Of a stretch of 64,000 nucleotides of DNA, positions 1 through 11,699 are shown piece after piece (positions within the stretch are counted from its first letter, which is position 1; every line of letters begins with the position of its first letter). The notes beneath the pieces are model-generated. The model was not told where the DNA came from and made no database searches. It saw only the letters and a list, made by a program, of their open reading frames with translations. The DNA lies in assembly GCF_023898315.1 (NCBI RefSeq), contig NC_064614.1, positions 72,986,501 to 73,050,500 of the forward strand. The letters run 5' to 3'. Source of the stretch: Schistocerca nitens. Taxonomy: Eukaryota; Arthropoda; Insecta; Orthoptera; Acrididae. Made by a program: the position numbers and the translations under genes.

Positions 1-786
1 AAAAACTTTGAGGTTCACCGATGACATTGTCATTCTGTCAGAGACAGCAAAGGACTTGGAAGAGCAGTTGAACGGAACGGACAGTGTCTTGAAAGGAGGA
101 CATGAGAACAACATCAACAAAAGCAAAACGAGGGAATGTAGTCGAATTAAGTCGGGTGATGCTGAGGGAATTAGATTAGGAAATGAGACACTTAAAGTAG
201 TAAAGGAGTTTTGCTATTTGGGGAGCAAAATAACTGATGATGGTCGAAGTAGACAGGATATAAAATGAAGACTGGCAATGGCAAGTAAAGCATTTCTGAA
301 GAAGAGAAATTTGTTAATATCGAGTATAGATTTAAGTGTCAGGAAGTAGTTTCTGACAGTATTTGTATGGAGTGTAGCCATGTATGGAAGTGAAACGTGG
401 ACGATAAATAGTTTGGACAAGAAGAGAAAGAAGCTTTCGAAATGTGGTGCTACAGAAGAATGCTGAAGATTAGATGGGTAGATTTCATAACTAATGAGGA
501 GGTATTGAATAGAATTGGGGAGAAGAGGAGTTTGTGGCACAACTTGACTAGAAGAAGGGATCGGCTGGTAGGGCATGTTCTGAGGCATCAAGGGATCACC
601 AATTTAGTATTGGAGGGCAGCGTGGAGGGTAAAAATCGTAGTGGGAGACCAAGAGATGAATACACTAAGCAGATTCAGAAGGATGTAGGATGCAGTAGGT
701 ACTGGGAGATGAAGAAGCTTGCAGAGGATAGAGTAGCATGGAGAGCTGCAGCAAACCAGTCTCAGGACTGAAGACCACAACAACAT
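1..786 (+). mobile_element. LINE 3' fragment (endonuclease/RT family, copy 1)
   Basis: The translation from about position 8 contains the RT catalytic motif FTDDIV, then the LGSKITDDGRS block and, after frame breaks, the C-terminal WCYRRMLKIRWVD and GRPRDEYTKQIQKDVG segments. The same blocks appear in order in the better LINE copy near 44.7-45.8 kb, so the family assignment is direct. The element is cut by the window edge on its 5' side and ends near 786 in a CAAACCAGTCTCAGGACTGAAGACC tail followed by CAACAACA. Stops and frameshifts near 266 and 345-440 make it a dead copy. RTE-like placement is inferred from the domain architecture. Confidence 0.85.
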
Positions 787-1858
787 TGTGAGATAAAAGA
801 AATTATTCAGATAGTTAAGGGAGACGAAAATTCAATAGTCATGGGGGACTGGAGTTCGATATTACGCAAAGGAAGAAAAGGAAAAATAGAAGGTGAATAT
901 GGACTGTGGGAAATGAATAACGAAGGAAGGTGCTTGGTAGAATTTTTCACAGAGCATAATTTGATGAAGGATTGACAAGTACAGGGGAAAGGAATACTAT
1001 AGAAGAAGAATGGGTAGCTTTAAGAGAGGAAAAGCGAAGGCAGCAGAGGATCAAGTAGGTAAAAAGTCAAAGACTAGTAGAAATCCGTGGGTAACACAAA
1101 AGGAATTGAATTTGATTGATGAAATGGGAAAATATAAAAACACAGTAAATGAAGCAGGAGAAAGGGTATACAAACATCACAGGAAGTCCAAAGTGGCTAA
1201 GGAGGAATGGCTAGAGGCCAAATGTAAGGATTTAGAAGGATGTATCACTAGGTGAAAGACTGATACCACATATAGGAAAATTAAAGAGACCTTTGGAAAC
1301 AAGGGAGCCATTTGTATGCATATCAAGAGCTCAGACAGAAAACCAGTTCTAAGCAAAAAAGGGAAAGTAGAAAAGTGCAAGGAGTATACAAGGGTCATTA
1401 TAAGGGAGACGTACCTGTGGATAGAACTATAGAAATGAAAGAGGACGTAGATGAAGTGGTAGATAAAGTACTGTGTGAAAAATTTGAGAGAGTACTGAAA
1501 GACCTAAGTCGAAACAAGGTCCCAGGAGTAGACAACATTCTGTTAGAGCTACTGATAGCCTTGGGAGAGAAATGGGGGGCGGTGGAGAAATTTGACTAGT
1601 AGAAGGGATCATTTGGTAGGACCCATTCTGAGGCATCAAGTGATCTCCAGTTTAGTACTGAAGCGAACGCGATTGGCGGGTGGGTGGGGGGGGGGGATAA
1701 AAATCGTAGAGGGAGACCAAGAAATTAATACAGTAAGCAGATTCAGGAGGATGCAGGTTTCTGTAGTTGCTCAGACATGAAGAAGCCGGCACAGCATAGA
1801 ATAGCATGGAGAGTTGCATCAAACAAGTCTTCAGACTGAACACCGCTATAACAACAAT
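787..1858 (+). mobile_element. LINE fragment, same family (copy 2), internally deleted
   Basis: This second copy lies directly head-to-tail after copy 1. It starts inside the endonuclease domain (translated GDENSIVMGDWS), continues with the linker segment (NPWVTQKELNLIDEMGKYK at 1081-1140), then jumps near 1585 from the start of the RT (KVPGVDNILLELLIALGEKW) to the C-terminal block TSRRDHLVGPILRHQ. Nearly the whole RT core is missing. The 3' tail (CATCAAACAAGTCTTCAGACTGA, then ACAACAATA) matches the family end. It also carries a G-homopolymer near 1686-1696. It cannot be functional. Confidence 0.8.
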
Positions 1859-2753
1859 ATATCAGCCATTTTTGATAAGAAAAATAATCACTTGAGTAGA
1901 AGGAGTTGGCTACCAATAAACCCTTTAGCTTCTATTAAACGGAACTTCACTAGTAGAAATTTTTTTGTAGCTGGTGGTAAATCACTGAAAATGTGTGTTC
2001 CTAAGTAAAGGCTACCTTACTCCATCAAAGTAAGTAACTTCAAACTTCTATTAATATTATTCTTATTTCTAGTACTGTTAAAATCAACTGAGTGGTTAAT
2101 TTCGAAAAGAGGTACCTTTAATATCAAATTTCGTTAAGGGGATCAGTGCCACTTCTTATTAATTTATTTGGCATATATCTCTCTATTGTCATCAATATTG
2201 TTTCTTTCAATTTAAACCACACCTGGTCTCCGCTTATGTAGTCAGACTGAAAGAAGTTGAGACTGTCTCTTAGGAAGGCGGCAAGCGATTTTTATCTGCT
2301 TTTTTAAATAGATGTAATTTTCGTTTATTTTTGGTAAGTTTCGATGTTACAGTCATGAATGTCACTACAACAACCTTGCGGTCACTATTCCCTGTACCCT
2401 CTAAGATGCACCCTATCTGCTCAGGATCATTTGCTGGTAAAAGTCAAGTATATTTTCGCAACCATTTAGACTTCGAGTGGGCTCTTGAGCTAACTGCTCA
2501 AAACAATTTTCCGAGAACGCATCAGTACTACTTCAGAAAATATTTTATGCCTACCACCGACTTTAAAAATGTATTTTCGCCAACATATCAAGGGTAGTTT
2601 GAAGTCGCCACCGCCTGCAATGGCATGGGTGGGACAGTCATTTGAAATGAAACTCAACTTTCGTTTGAACTGTTCAGCAACTGTAAGTTGGCTATAATTT
2701 CGCACCTTACAAGCACTCATCCTCATACTTTGCCGTGATCTACAAAGACGTTT
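1859..2753. other. No recognised gene or repeat (AT-rich)
   Basis: Nothing here resembles a known domain. Short open frames such as 2331-2597 have no recognisable motif. Confidence 0.5.
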
Positions 2754-2764
2754 AGATAACATGT

Positions 2765-3003
2765 AGCCGGCCGCGGTGGCCGAGTGGTTCTAGGCGCTTC
2801 AGTCCGGAACGGCGCGACTGCTACGGTCACAGGTTCGAATCCTGCCTTGGGCATGGATGTGTGTGATGTCCTTAGGTTAGTTAGGTTTAAGTAGTTCTAA
2901 GTTCCAGGGGACTGATGACCTCCGATGTTAAGGCCCATAGTGCTCAGAGCCATTTGAGGTATAACAGCACCCCTAACGTTTACACTATACATAAACGAAC
3001 CAA
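2765..3003 (+). mobile_element. tRNA-headed SINE with extra 3' sequence
   Basis: The SINE proper runs from GCCGGCCGCGGTGGCC at 2766 to GAGCCATTTGAG near 2957. The head has pol III box A-like (GGTGGCCGAGTGGTTCTAGG) and box B (GGTTCGAATCC) sequences of class II (Leu/Ser-like) tRNA type. An 11-bp direct repeat, AGATAACATGT, lies at 2754-2764 and 3004-3014, so the inserted unit seems to include about 46 bp beyond the usual SINE 3' end. That tail could be a transduced flank or a long variant. Confidence 0.88.
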
Positions 3004-3014
3004 GATAACATGTG

Positions 3015-4681
3015 ATACGTTGTACATTGTATATATGAATATAAGGAGACTGACAGTGTCATGTACACCTTGTAAATAATTGTGAACGCTTATTGCATGA
3101 AAGGGGACGGGGTGTCTTTATTGTCAGAACGGCGCAATGAATGATTGCCTATACTAGTAGAGGTAGGAACGACAGTGGAAATGAAACGGCAGGCGGAACT
3201 CAAGCTTGGGGTGGAAGGCCCGCACAGGTATGGTGGTCCAGCTCCAGACAGGAAGTGCCAACGTGGCCAGTGTAGACACCTGAGCGCGAAGAGACAATAC
3301 AGTGGCGGCCGGCCGCTATTATAGTAGGGCCGGAAGGATAACCGTGTAATACTTCCGAACTCTGGAAAGTTTGGACGCAGCTGAGAGGAACGAAGAAGTG
3401 GCACCTCGGAAATCACACAGGCTGGGTTATTTCAAAGGATTTTTGCTCAGAAGCGTACCACTGTATGAGCATAGGTATCTCCTCGAAAACTTTCCTCATT
3501 GGACGACAAAAGACTAAAATATGGTTGGTCGGCGTTCAGAAGAAGCTGTAGAGAGGGAGAATATTCCGTGGTTTCGGGAATATGATTCGTTTTCGGAATT
3601 ACGAGGGTGGGGAGCCGAGCCTTGCTGGAAGCCAGCGGTGGAGAGACGAGGTCTTCCGTTGTGAGCGCCCGTGTGTGACGGTCGCTCAGTATCAGCTTTT
3701 GTTGGTACAGACGGACTTGCTGTCTTTGCTCTCAGGAGAGTTTATAGTTAGAACAGTTAGGCACTGTACTGTTGCGAACCTATACCATTCTGGGCTTCAC
3801 CTCCGGGATGGAAGTCGTCGTTGAGTACGCAGCGTTCAGTAATTGAGAGCACTTCTTCTGCCTATACTTACGTTGAGAAGTTATCTCAACTCCGTCCTTG
3901 TGGCTGGGGGTTCGCGTTTCTCGACTGTAGAACACAGAGAGGAGAAGGCAGTATTAGAGTGTATTAGTCAGAGGACAGCCTACTGCCTTCCTAATGTTTG
4001 AAAGAGTTTTATTTTGCGGCTGGAGTTCTTCCATCGACGAAGAGGTGTACGATAACCAGCACGCCGACGCACCAGACGCAGTACATACGGTGATATCACT
4101 AATCGCTTCGGCTTATTAGGGGCTATAAAGGCTGAACTGCTATGATCACAGCAGTTTATTTCCACTGAGGTTCCACACGACTATAGGTCATTTTGAAAAT
4201 AGTGTCTTCTAGTGTTTGGTATGTAGATGATGTCAGTCATTTCGAGTTATTTATGTTAGATCGCGTGGCCATAAGGAGGGGTAAAGTGGGCAATTGATCT
4301 GCAGTTTTGGTTAGGAAATACAGACAATTGTACTTAAAGGGTTGATTTTAATCTTCAATAAAAAATGCATTGACCAAGAAAATTTATCATTTGGTAGTAT
4401 TAGTTGCCTTCATAATTCATTTATGTTTAGATTGTAATTTATATCTTAAAGCGAATTAAGAGATCCTAAGAGGGTGGTCAGACACGGCAAAATCATCATT
4501 TTAGCGTTTATTATTTTCCGTTGCACACATTCATTTTACACCCGCATGGAGAAACTTCATGGAATCTGAGTCGCGTTTTCGGTAAAGGGAACTAATTATG
4601 AATTTATACCGGTTGTCGGGTGTCACCTATACACATCCTAACTCACAGGCACTATTTATTTCAATTCTCCTATAAGTTACA
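3015..4681. other. No recognised gene or repeat
   Basis: Mixed-composition DNA. Open frames at 3090-3416 (-) and 3582-3824 (+) show no known motif, signal peptide or splice context and are treated as chance. Confidence 0.45.
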
Positions 4682-5480
4682 CTATCCACCACCAACTGTA
4701 TTTAATCTATCTTTTCTGGACACGGTTATGTCCCTTGTAAAAATTTCGGCTGATCTTGTTCTCGACCTTATGTAGCTATCTGTACCTATAACAATTTGAG
4801 CTTCAGTGCTTTCTATTAGCGCTTGGAGCTGTGTTTCTTTTCCAACACAGTTACGACTCAGTTCAATTACAATACCACCACTTGCTAGGTCTACCTTCCT
4901 GTGACTGCCCTGCACCCTTTTTGACTGACGCCCTTTCTGTATATTCCCGAGACCCTCTCACGTAGCCGGCCGCTGGTGGCCGAGCGGTTCTAGGCGCTAC
5001 AGTTTGGAAACACGCGACCGCTATGGTTACAGGTTCGAATCCTGCCTCGGGCATGGGTGTGTGTGATGTCCTTAGGTTAGTTAGGTTTAAGTAGTTCTAA
5101 GTTCTAGGGGACTGATGACCTCAGAAGTTAAGTTCATAGTGCTTAGAGCCATTTGAACCAACCGTCTCATGTAAAAGACCGCCCAGGCCCCTCCACACAG
5201 TCCTTGCTACCGGTGTAGTGGCGTTCTGTGTGTAGTGGAGTTCTGATCAAAGTGGAACGCAGAAACTCACCACCATATAGCATAAATCGAAGAATCTGCA
5301 GCCTAGACGGTCACAGATTCATCTGAGGCTCTGTTTTAGACCTTCCACTCGGCTCTGTACCAAAAGACAACAGTCAGTTCATTTCACAAGCATGACCGAC
5401 AGTCTGTACCACTTCAGCTAGCCGCCCGAAAACAAAGAGTATCTCTTCTGATCCAAAGTGACACATAACGTTAGGCCTCC
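4682..5480 (-). mobile_element. LINE fragment: upstream ORF end and start of APE-type endonuclease
   Basis: Read on the minus strand, the 4682-4915 translation has LQALIESTEAQIVIGTDSYI and then SRKDRLNTVGGG. This is the N-terminal part of an apurinic-type endonuclease of a Jockey/CR1-like LINE. The 11.7-kb fragment has the next part of the same domain (YRKDRLDAVGGEVFMAL). Sequence to about 5480 is remembered as the preceding ORF of this locust LINE but is too diverged to translate. A SINE interrupts it at 4965-5160. The copy stops after the GGG motif, before any RT. Confidence 0.6.
4965..5160 (+). mobile_element. tRNA-headed SINE
   Basis: Full-length copy from GCCGGCCGCTGGTGGCC to GAGCCATTTGAACCA with box B GGTTCGAATCC. 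Flanks ACCCTCTCACGTA (4952-4964) and ACCGTCTCATGTA (5161-5173) match at 11 of 13 bases, a decayed target-site duplication that implies an older insertion than the SINEs with perfect repeats. Confidence 0.92.
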
Positions 5481-6114
5481 AAACTTTCGATTTCGTTTCA
5501 ATACCAGAATTCCGTATCTCAAGTTAATGCATTTACTCTTCTCCGACATCTGCGAAAGCTTAATTTGTTATCATGGAAACACAATGCGTATTTTTAATAG
5601 TTTGATTATTCCCAAATATTGCTAGCAACGAACATAATTCTTAGACGTAAAGAAGAAACAATTACCACATTTTTTGAATTATCCTCGGAATTAATAAACA
5701 GCTACAGCTGTATTTAATGCTGTTATTATTAGATCACTACCGATTTCATGGCACTAAAAGCCACACCTACAGGTGGACATATAACTGAATCATTGGAGCT
5801 AAAATTAATATGCGTCTCGCACTATTAATTAAAGCTGCATATAAGCAGAGTGTACAAATGATACTTTTAGATCGCTCTGAGACTAGTGTTTGATTTGCGT
5901 TATAATGTACTCAAAAGTTCTGTGCCAATATTTTCCAGATGACGAAATATTTTGAATTGCAATCTAGTAATTTAACTAGTTCTTCCTCGATATTGTCGAC
6001 TTTCGTGGCATACAATTCTCAGTAACGTCGGTTCTATGGAATAACGGCCTTTAAAATACTTGTAAAACAGCAGACTGCTCCTTTCTTGATTTTTTGTTCT
6101 TTCAAGATACAAAG
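5481..6114. other. No recognised gene or repeat
   Basis: AT-rich, with no coding or structural signal that can be supported. Confidence 0.45.
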
Positions 6115-6265
6115 GAATTACAGACATTGGCTCTGAGTGATAACTGATTGAAATCGATGGGAAAAGTTGAAAATTTGTGCCAGACTGGTATTTGAACCTG
6201 TGTCTGCTGCTTACGAGGCAGATATTCTGACCGCTAAGCCATGAGGATACAGTGGTCATTGCAGT
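6115..6265 (-). repeat. tRNA-related sequence or SINE (Thr-CGT-like head)
   Basis: On the minus strand, TGGCTTAGCGGTCAG resembles box A and GGTTCAAATACC resembles box B. Between them CTGC-CTCGTAA-GCAG makes an anticodon arm with CGT in the loop. There is no sound acceptor stem and box B is off by one, so this is a tRNA-derived repeat rather than a working tRNA gene. Confidence 0.5.
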
Positions 6266-6793
6266 TACACAGACTCCATCGACAGACCATCTGTCTGACC
6301 CAAGTCTCATTGTTCGCATACACTATTAATTGATATGCTGACAGCAGGTCTCAAGGCATCAGAGACTGAAAGGACCAAGATCATAGAGGATTCTCATCAT
6401 CAAATTTTATTTACCAGGCATCGAAACAACCAACACTGGTGATAGCACAGAGACACAATGATATTACAAGTTACTAACTGTTCAAAAAATACATACGTCA
6501 AAAAGTTCAGAAACATCTAGCAAAGAAATAAGCGTAAAGTTTACGAATATATATTTTAATTTAAGACAACTGGCAGTGATTTCCTTCAATGAAAGGTTTT
6601 TCCTTTATTTTTAACTTGGAACTTATGCTTTAGTTTGTGAAAAAACTTAGTTTCAAAATACAGTTTTTGTAAGAAAAGAAACAAGAAATTTTGAGAAAAG
6701 ACTTTACAGATATTGAACTTGTTCAACGCATAAACTTTAGACAAAATCATTTGACGGAAGACTAATAAGTCTGGCGTCTCCGAAAGAGGTTGC
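6266..6793. other. AT-rich, nothing recognised
   Basis: No domain or repeat is supported. The minus-strand frame at 6586-6795 is low-complexity Lys/Phe-rich. Confidence 0.45.
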
Positions 6794-6804
6794 AATTCTT
6801 TGAA

Positions 6805-7008
6805 GCCGGCCGGGGTGGCCGAGCGGTTCTAGGGGCTATAGTCTGGAACCGCGCGACCGCTACGGTCGCAAGTTCGAATCCTGCCTCGGACATGCATGTG
6901 TGTGATGTCCTTAGGATAGTTATGTTTAAGTGGTTCTAAGTCCTAGGGGACTGATGACCTCAGAAGTTAAGTTCCATAGTGCTCAGAGCCATTTGAACCA
7001 TTTGAACT
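6805..7008 (+). mobile_element. tRNA-headed SINE
   Basis: Full-length copy with box B-like AGTTCGAATCC and a duplicated tail (CCATTTGAACCATTTGAA). It is flanked by a perfect 11-bp target-site duplication AATTCTTTGAA at 6794-6804 and 7009-7019. Confidence 0.95.
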
Positions 7009-7019
7009 AATTCTTTGAA

Positions 7020-8330
7020 TAGTTCAAAACACCAAAAACAAGATTTGCAAACTACAGTTTTAAAATCAGTCAAAAATTTCATAGAGGTAGAATGATTGTA
7101 TCGTAGACTCACTGGTTACACGACAAGGTGTGAGGAGCAGCTGGCCGGCTTAGAAAAGACAAGTTCCTTCTGTAACACGCTACAAAACTATATGAACATA
7201 GTCAGCTGTGAAGCCAGTGAACCTTTTCTATACAAGATATCAAATGAGATATTAACGTACAGCCTTGCAAACAGCCAATACGCCCGAAGTTCTTAAGGCA
7301 AATTGCAAGACTCTAAGGCATGTAAGATATTTTCATACCACTTTGACCATCAAATGAATTAAGTAGAAAGCCTTCTGAAATACTGTAGCAGAGTGCAAAG
7401 TAGTAAAAGAACAGTTTATTTCAGGGTTAAGATAAAATTACAGGTGTAAAATTACAACTAAAATGGCACTGCATAATTTGAGCTTCTTGCGGACACAGTC
7501 GGGCAGAGGTAGCCGGTACGTAATCAAGTGCTGCAAAAGCAACCTTTACCAGCAATTTGGTTCACTCACAGTTAAGTCTACAACACACTTTAGCTTATAG
7601 AAGATGCCAGGCATTATGCTTTAAATAAACAGATATTACTCCCGCAAAATTTCCCGGAAGCAATCTCTGTACAGTTTAAACAATTCGCACAGTTTTCGTA
7701 TGTTAGAATTAGTAAATTAGGCAATAGACACAGGTTGTACTTGTAAGCACAACGGCACCTACTGGCGAGGAACTCCCACACACAGACGCGACAGCACATT
7801 TGATGTACCATACCTCAACGCGAAAGTCGTAAAGGGCCACCCAACAGTTAATGGTACAAGAACGATCTTGGATGGGAAAACAGCTAACCGACCAAACAAG
7901 AATCAACAGAGCTGAGGTTGGCAGGGGCAGATAGATGTCTTGGCATGGTGATAGGATGCAGACAGTTGTATTCAGGCCTCTGCACGGCTACACTGTCCTC
8001 CAGACGTAACAAAACCCCAGTTCCGCTGTTACCGTGAAGTCTCACACCACTTCCTTCACTCACGAGCGTTGCTTCCGTACTCGGCCAAAAAAAAAACCTG
8101 CGTAACTTACACGCGCCTTTCCCTGCTACGCCGACTCCCCCTCGAATCGTTTCGCGCGCGCCTGAATAGGCGATCGCATCCAATCGCACCGCGGCAAAGC
8201 GCGGGGACGTGAAAGAGCCGACACACTAATCGTTCCAGAGATAAGTTACGGTACACTAATGTCGTGCTCCATGCCCGTTATCCTCATTATTCCCATAAGA
8301 GTTCGAGCCTGGTGTGGATATGCCCTGAAG
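7020..8330. other. No recognised gene or repeat
   Basis: Open frames 7096-7296 (+) and 7884-8189 (-) have no recognisable motif. CpG content rises around 8040-8230 but no promoter elements or exon can be defended. Confidence 0.4.
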
Positions 8331-9470
8331 AGACCATTGACTGTCTCATCTTAATTAAGGCTCATGCCAGTATCCACAGATTGAGTACATACAGCACCCT
8401 GAGAGAGCTTGGTACACCAATGAAGATAATAAATATTGTCGAAGCGTGCACAGCGGAGACAATAGCCAAAGTCAAATACCAAGGGAAGCTGTCCGAGCAT
8501 ATCCACATGAGAAAGGGTGTGAGACAAGGTGATATTATGTCACCCTTATTTAATCTGGTCCTGGAGAAAGCAATCCGAGAAAGGAAGAGAGAAAACAAAG
8601 GGGTGACGCTAAATGGTAGGACAGATTTATTGGGTTATCCAGACGACATCGCAGTTTTAGCAAAATCGGAGGAAGAGATGGCGGAAACTGTAGAGGACCT
8701 AGCACAAAATGCAAGTACGATCGAATTACGGATTAAAGTACCAAATACCGAGGTAATGGAGGTATCAAGAGAAACCCATAATGACACCCCATTACAGATA
8801 GGGATAAGGAAAATTCCTAAAGTGGAAAATTTTAAATACCTTGGTACGTGGTTCAACACTCAAAGTAATTTAAAACAAGTAATAAACCAACGTATTGTGA
8901 AATGTGCCTAAAACTTATTTCAGTCTTAAGCAGACAATGTCATCCAAGAATATATAGATTAAGACGAAACTTAAAACATTCAGTGCCGTGATAGTGCCAG
9001 TATTGTTGTATGAGACAGAAATCCTAAGCGAAACAAAGAATTATGGAGAAACGTTATTGGTCTTATCATGAGAAGGATCTTTGGACCGGTCCAGGAAGGG
9101 AGCTAATGGAGATGTAGAAAAAAAACAAGAATGTATGAGCTGATGAGGCAACCAAACACCGTTCAAAAACTGAAAGCTCGGAGAGTAAGCTTGACAGGCC
9201 ACATTTCTAGGAACCAGACACCTCTCGGGCAAAAGCCGTACTCAAGGGGAGACCTGATGGTACTCCTCCAATCGGAAGCGATGGGAGGATGAGATACTGA
9301 AACACCTTTGTCAGCTATGACTGCATGACAGCTGGATCCGAAGTGTACAAGATCGCCATCTATGGAGGAGCATTGTGAGGTCGGCGCATGATCTACAGGG
9401 TCTTCGATCGCCGATTTGATGATGTTGATAATATATCTTTTGTACTGAAGCCAGTTTTGCCACACTGTGC
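8331..9470 (+). mobile_element. LINE reverse transcriptase fragment (different subfamily)
   Basis: The 8264-8911 frame holds RT blocks in order: LGTPMKIINIVEAC, then MRKGVRQGDIMSPLFNLVLEKAI (the GVRQG..SPLLFN block), then YPDDIAVLAKSEEEM (the YADD catalytic box, both Asp kept) and FKYLGTWF. After the stop at 8909-8911 broken frames continue with LMRQPNTVQKLKARRVSLTGHI, the C-terminal block typical of RTE-like LINEs, and a GATGATGTTGATAA run near 9418-9431. The N-terminal endonuclease is absent. Motif spacing differs from the 44-kb family, so this is a separate subfamily. Confidence 0.85.
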
Positions 9471-9673
9471 TAAATCCCTACTAAGGTTCTTTCCTGACTA
9501 TTATTCTCTAGCCACACAGCTTATTGTCGTAGCTACATAATGCACCTAACGGTATCCATGTAATCTCTGGACAGGAACCAGTGACAACAGTATATGAACG
9601 TATTACTCTCGGAATAATATTTACCAGGCTTTACCCATAGGTTCGGTTGCGTAAGCATTCGACACATATATTT

Positions 9674-10395
9674 CACACATCCCCCCCCCCCTCACTCATC
9701 CCCTCTCTGTATCCACATCTTCCTTCCCCATCCCTCCGCCCAACTCGTTCTCTCACCTCTACCTGAGCATCTCCTTATCCACACCCTCTCTGTCTAGCCG
9801 TTTTCACCTACTCACAGTCTGTCAGGCTCTTCCGTCCTGTCTTGTCATACATATCTTCCTCGCCCATCCCTTCGCCTGTATTATTTTCCTTCCTCTCTCT
9901 GTCTATCTCATCCACCTCTCACCCTCTCTGGCTGTCTCTTCCTCCATAAATCTCTGCCTATTCCCTCCTGCTCACCTCTCTCTATCCATCTGTCCTCCCA
10001 CTTTTCTGTTCATCCCTTCTCTCACTGTCCATCAACTCCTCCTCACCCTTCTCTCTTTTTCTATCTCTTCATCGCCCCTCCCTATATCCATCACCACTTG
10101 CATCCCTCTTGCTACAAAACCTCTTCCCCATCAACCTATTCACCTCCTCCACACCCCCTCTCCGAGCGATCTCCTCCTCGCCTCTAACTATGCATCTCCT
10201 CCTCTTTCTCCTCCTACTGTGTCTCTGCCTTCTTCCTGTCCCTCCCCTCCTTCTTCTCTCTCTTTGTCCACCCACTTTGGTCCCCTTCTATCTCCATCCC
10301 CTCTTGAACCCCTATCTCCTGCCCCCTCTGTCCATATTCATCCCCTCTTGGCTCATGTCCCTTCCCTTCTCTACCCATCTCAATCTTTCCCAGGC
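9674..10395. repeat. Long polypyrimidine (C/T) tract
   Basis: About 720 bases of the + strand are strongly C/T-biased, with short runs of CCTCTC, TTCCTC and a C12-like run at 9681-9692. Long open frames inside it (10109-10501 and others) consist mainly of Leu, Pro and Ser and are artefacts of composition. Confidence 0.8.
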
Positions 10396-10714
10396 AAGTT
10401 CATCCACATCTATAGCCCTGCAGAAGTGGTCTATAAAGCAGGAAAATACAGATTCCATTACACACTTGTTATGGTGGGGGGCCTACGTTTCATTGAATTG
10501 AAAATCTTGATTATTTTTATTTATTTACTTTTTTGCCCTAGGCTTGTAGGTTGTCCTCGGCCGGTCGACACCACTCCAATAGAAAACATATCATGCAGGG
10601 TAGGCTGCACATCAAAGAGCTGGAAAAATATTTCTGTGCCAACTTTGGGTGAAATCTATCCAGGTGTTTGGGATGAGATCCTGGACATGCACACACACTC
10701 ATAAATCTACAACC

Positions 10715-10718
<4 letters not shown>
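10396..10718. other. No recognised gene
   Basis: Unremarkable sequence between the pyrimidine tract and the GT microsatellite. Confidence 0.4.
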
Positions 10719-10751
<33 letters not shown>

Positions 10752-10770
10752 ACAAACGCGCGTGCGCGCA
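10719..10770. repeat. (GT)n microsatellite with GC-alternating edge
   Basis: Roughly 15 GT units followed by alternating CGCGCGTGCGCGCATG, which is potentially Z-DNA forming. Confidence 0.9.
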
Positions 10771-11519
10771 TGTTTGTAGAGAGAGAGACTCACAAATGAA
10801 GAATGTTCCTATAAATAAAAATATGTTGTCGATTTCATGTTATAGAAGTGAAAGGATGTGTGCACTTTCCGAGATCCCATGATTTCGATTTTGTGATTGT
10901 ATCTCGATTTTTCGTTTACCGCTTTTCCGTTGCATAGTTGGTCGGGGTTCCTCTTTTAAAAAAGTAACTACTTAGAAACATAAACAGACTAGTGGCTCCA
11001 CAAATAGCTACGCAGTGGCGCTACAGTCACCTTCTTATAGTGAAGCACCAGTGGAGTGAGCAGATGCGAGCGCAGTTGGTACCTCCGCGACCAAGCGGTT
11101 CCAGCAGATGCAGACAATGTCAGCAAGTCGCCAATCACCTGTCGTCCGTGACTACACCATCTCGCCAGACAAAGCGGCCCCTTCGAGGAAGTACCTCCGC
11201 TCGTCATCGAGACAAAGCGGTCCTTATCGAGAATGTATCCGCTACCGTCATCGGTGACTACAGTATTACACATAGTTCACGTGTCGAAGGCATCAAATAT
11301 TGATCAGCATATTCCAGCACAAGATTGTCGAATCTTCGACATTACAATCGACTCAACTGATGCTTGTCAGACTACAGATATCAGTGATTCACCGTCCGTC
11401 TCAGTTCCCTGTTAGAAGCTGGCGAGCATCCTCAATCTGAAGAATGCTGATGCGAAGCAGCCCCTGCTTTCCGTGTCACAGAAACCAGCATACAGCTATG
11501 GAGTCTCGAGACTCTATTC
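10771..11519. other. No recognised gene; weak internal repetition
   Basis: ACCTCCGC and AAGCGGT-like words recur at about 11080-11230. This is too short and degenerate to define a tandem repeat. Confidence 0.35.
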
Positions 11520-11699
11520 TGAATGTGCTTTTGTAATTTCGCTGAACAACCAGAGGAAGACACTTTAACAGCGGAAGAATGTAAACCATTCGTAAAGGCA
11601 ACCATAAAACTTGAAAAAGTGTTGCCAATTGAAATATATAGAGAATTACGAGACTTTGAGACAAATGGTACACAAAAACCTTATCAAAACAACAGATTA

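Noticed and set aside
2766-2850. tRNA gene in the SINE head (and similar heads elsewhere)
   Set aside because: Box A and B are present but stems are broken and the sequence continues into the SINE body with flanking duplications. None is a working tRNA gene.
10109-10704. Long overlapping open frames rich in Leu, Pro and Ser
   Set aside because: They fall in the polypyrimidine tract, occur in two frames at once and have no domain. Composition explains them.
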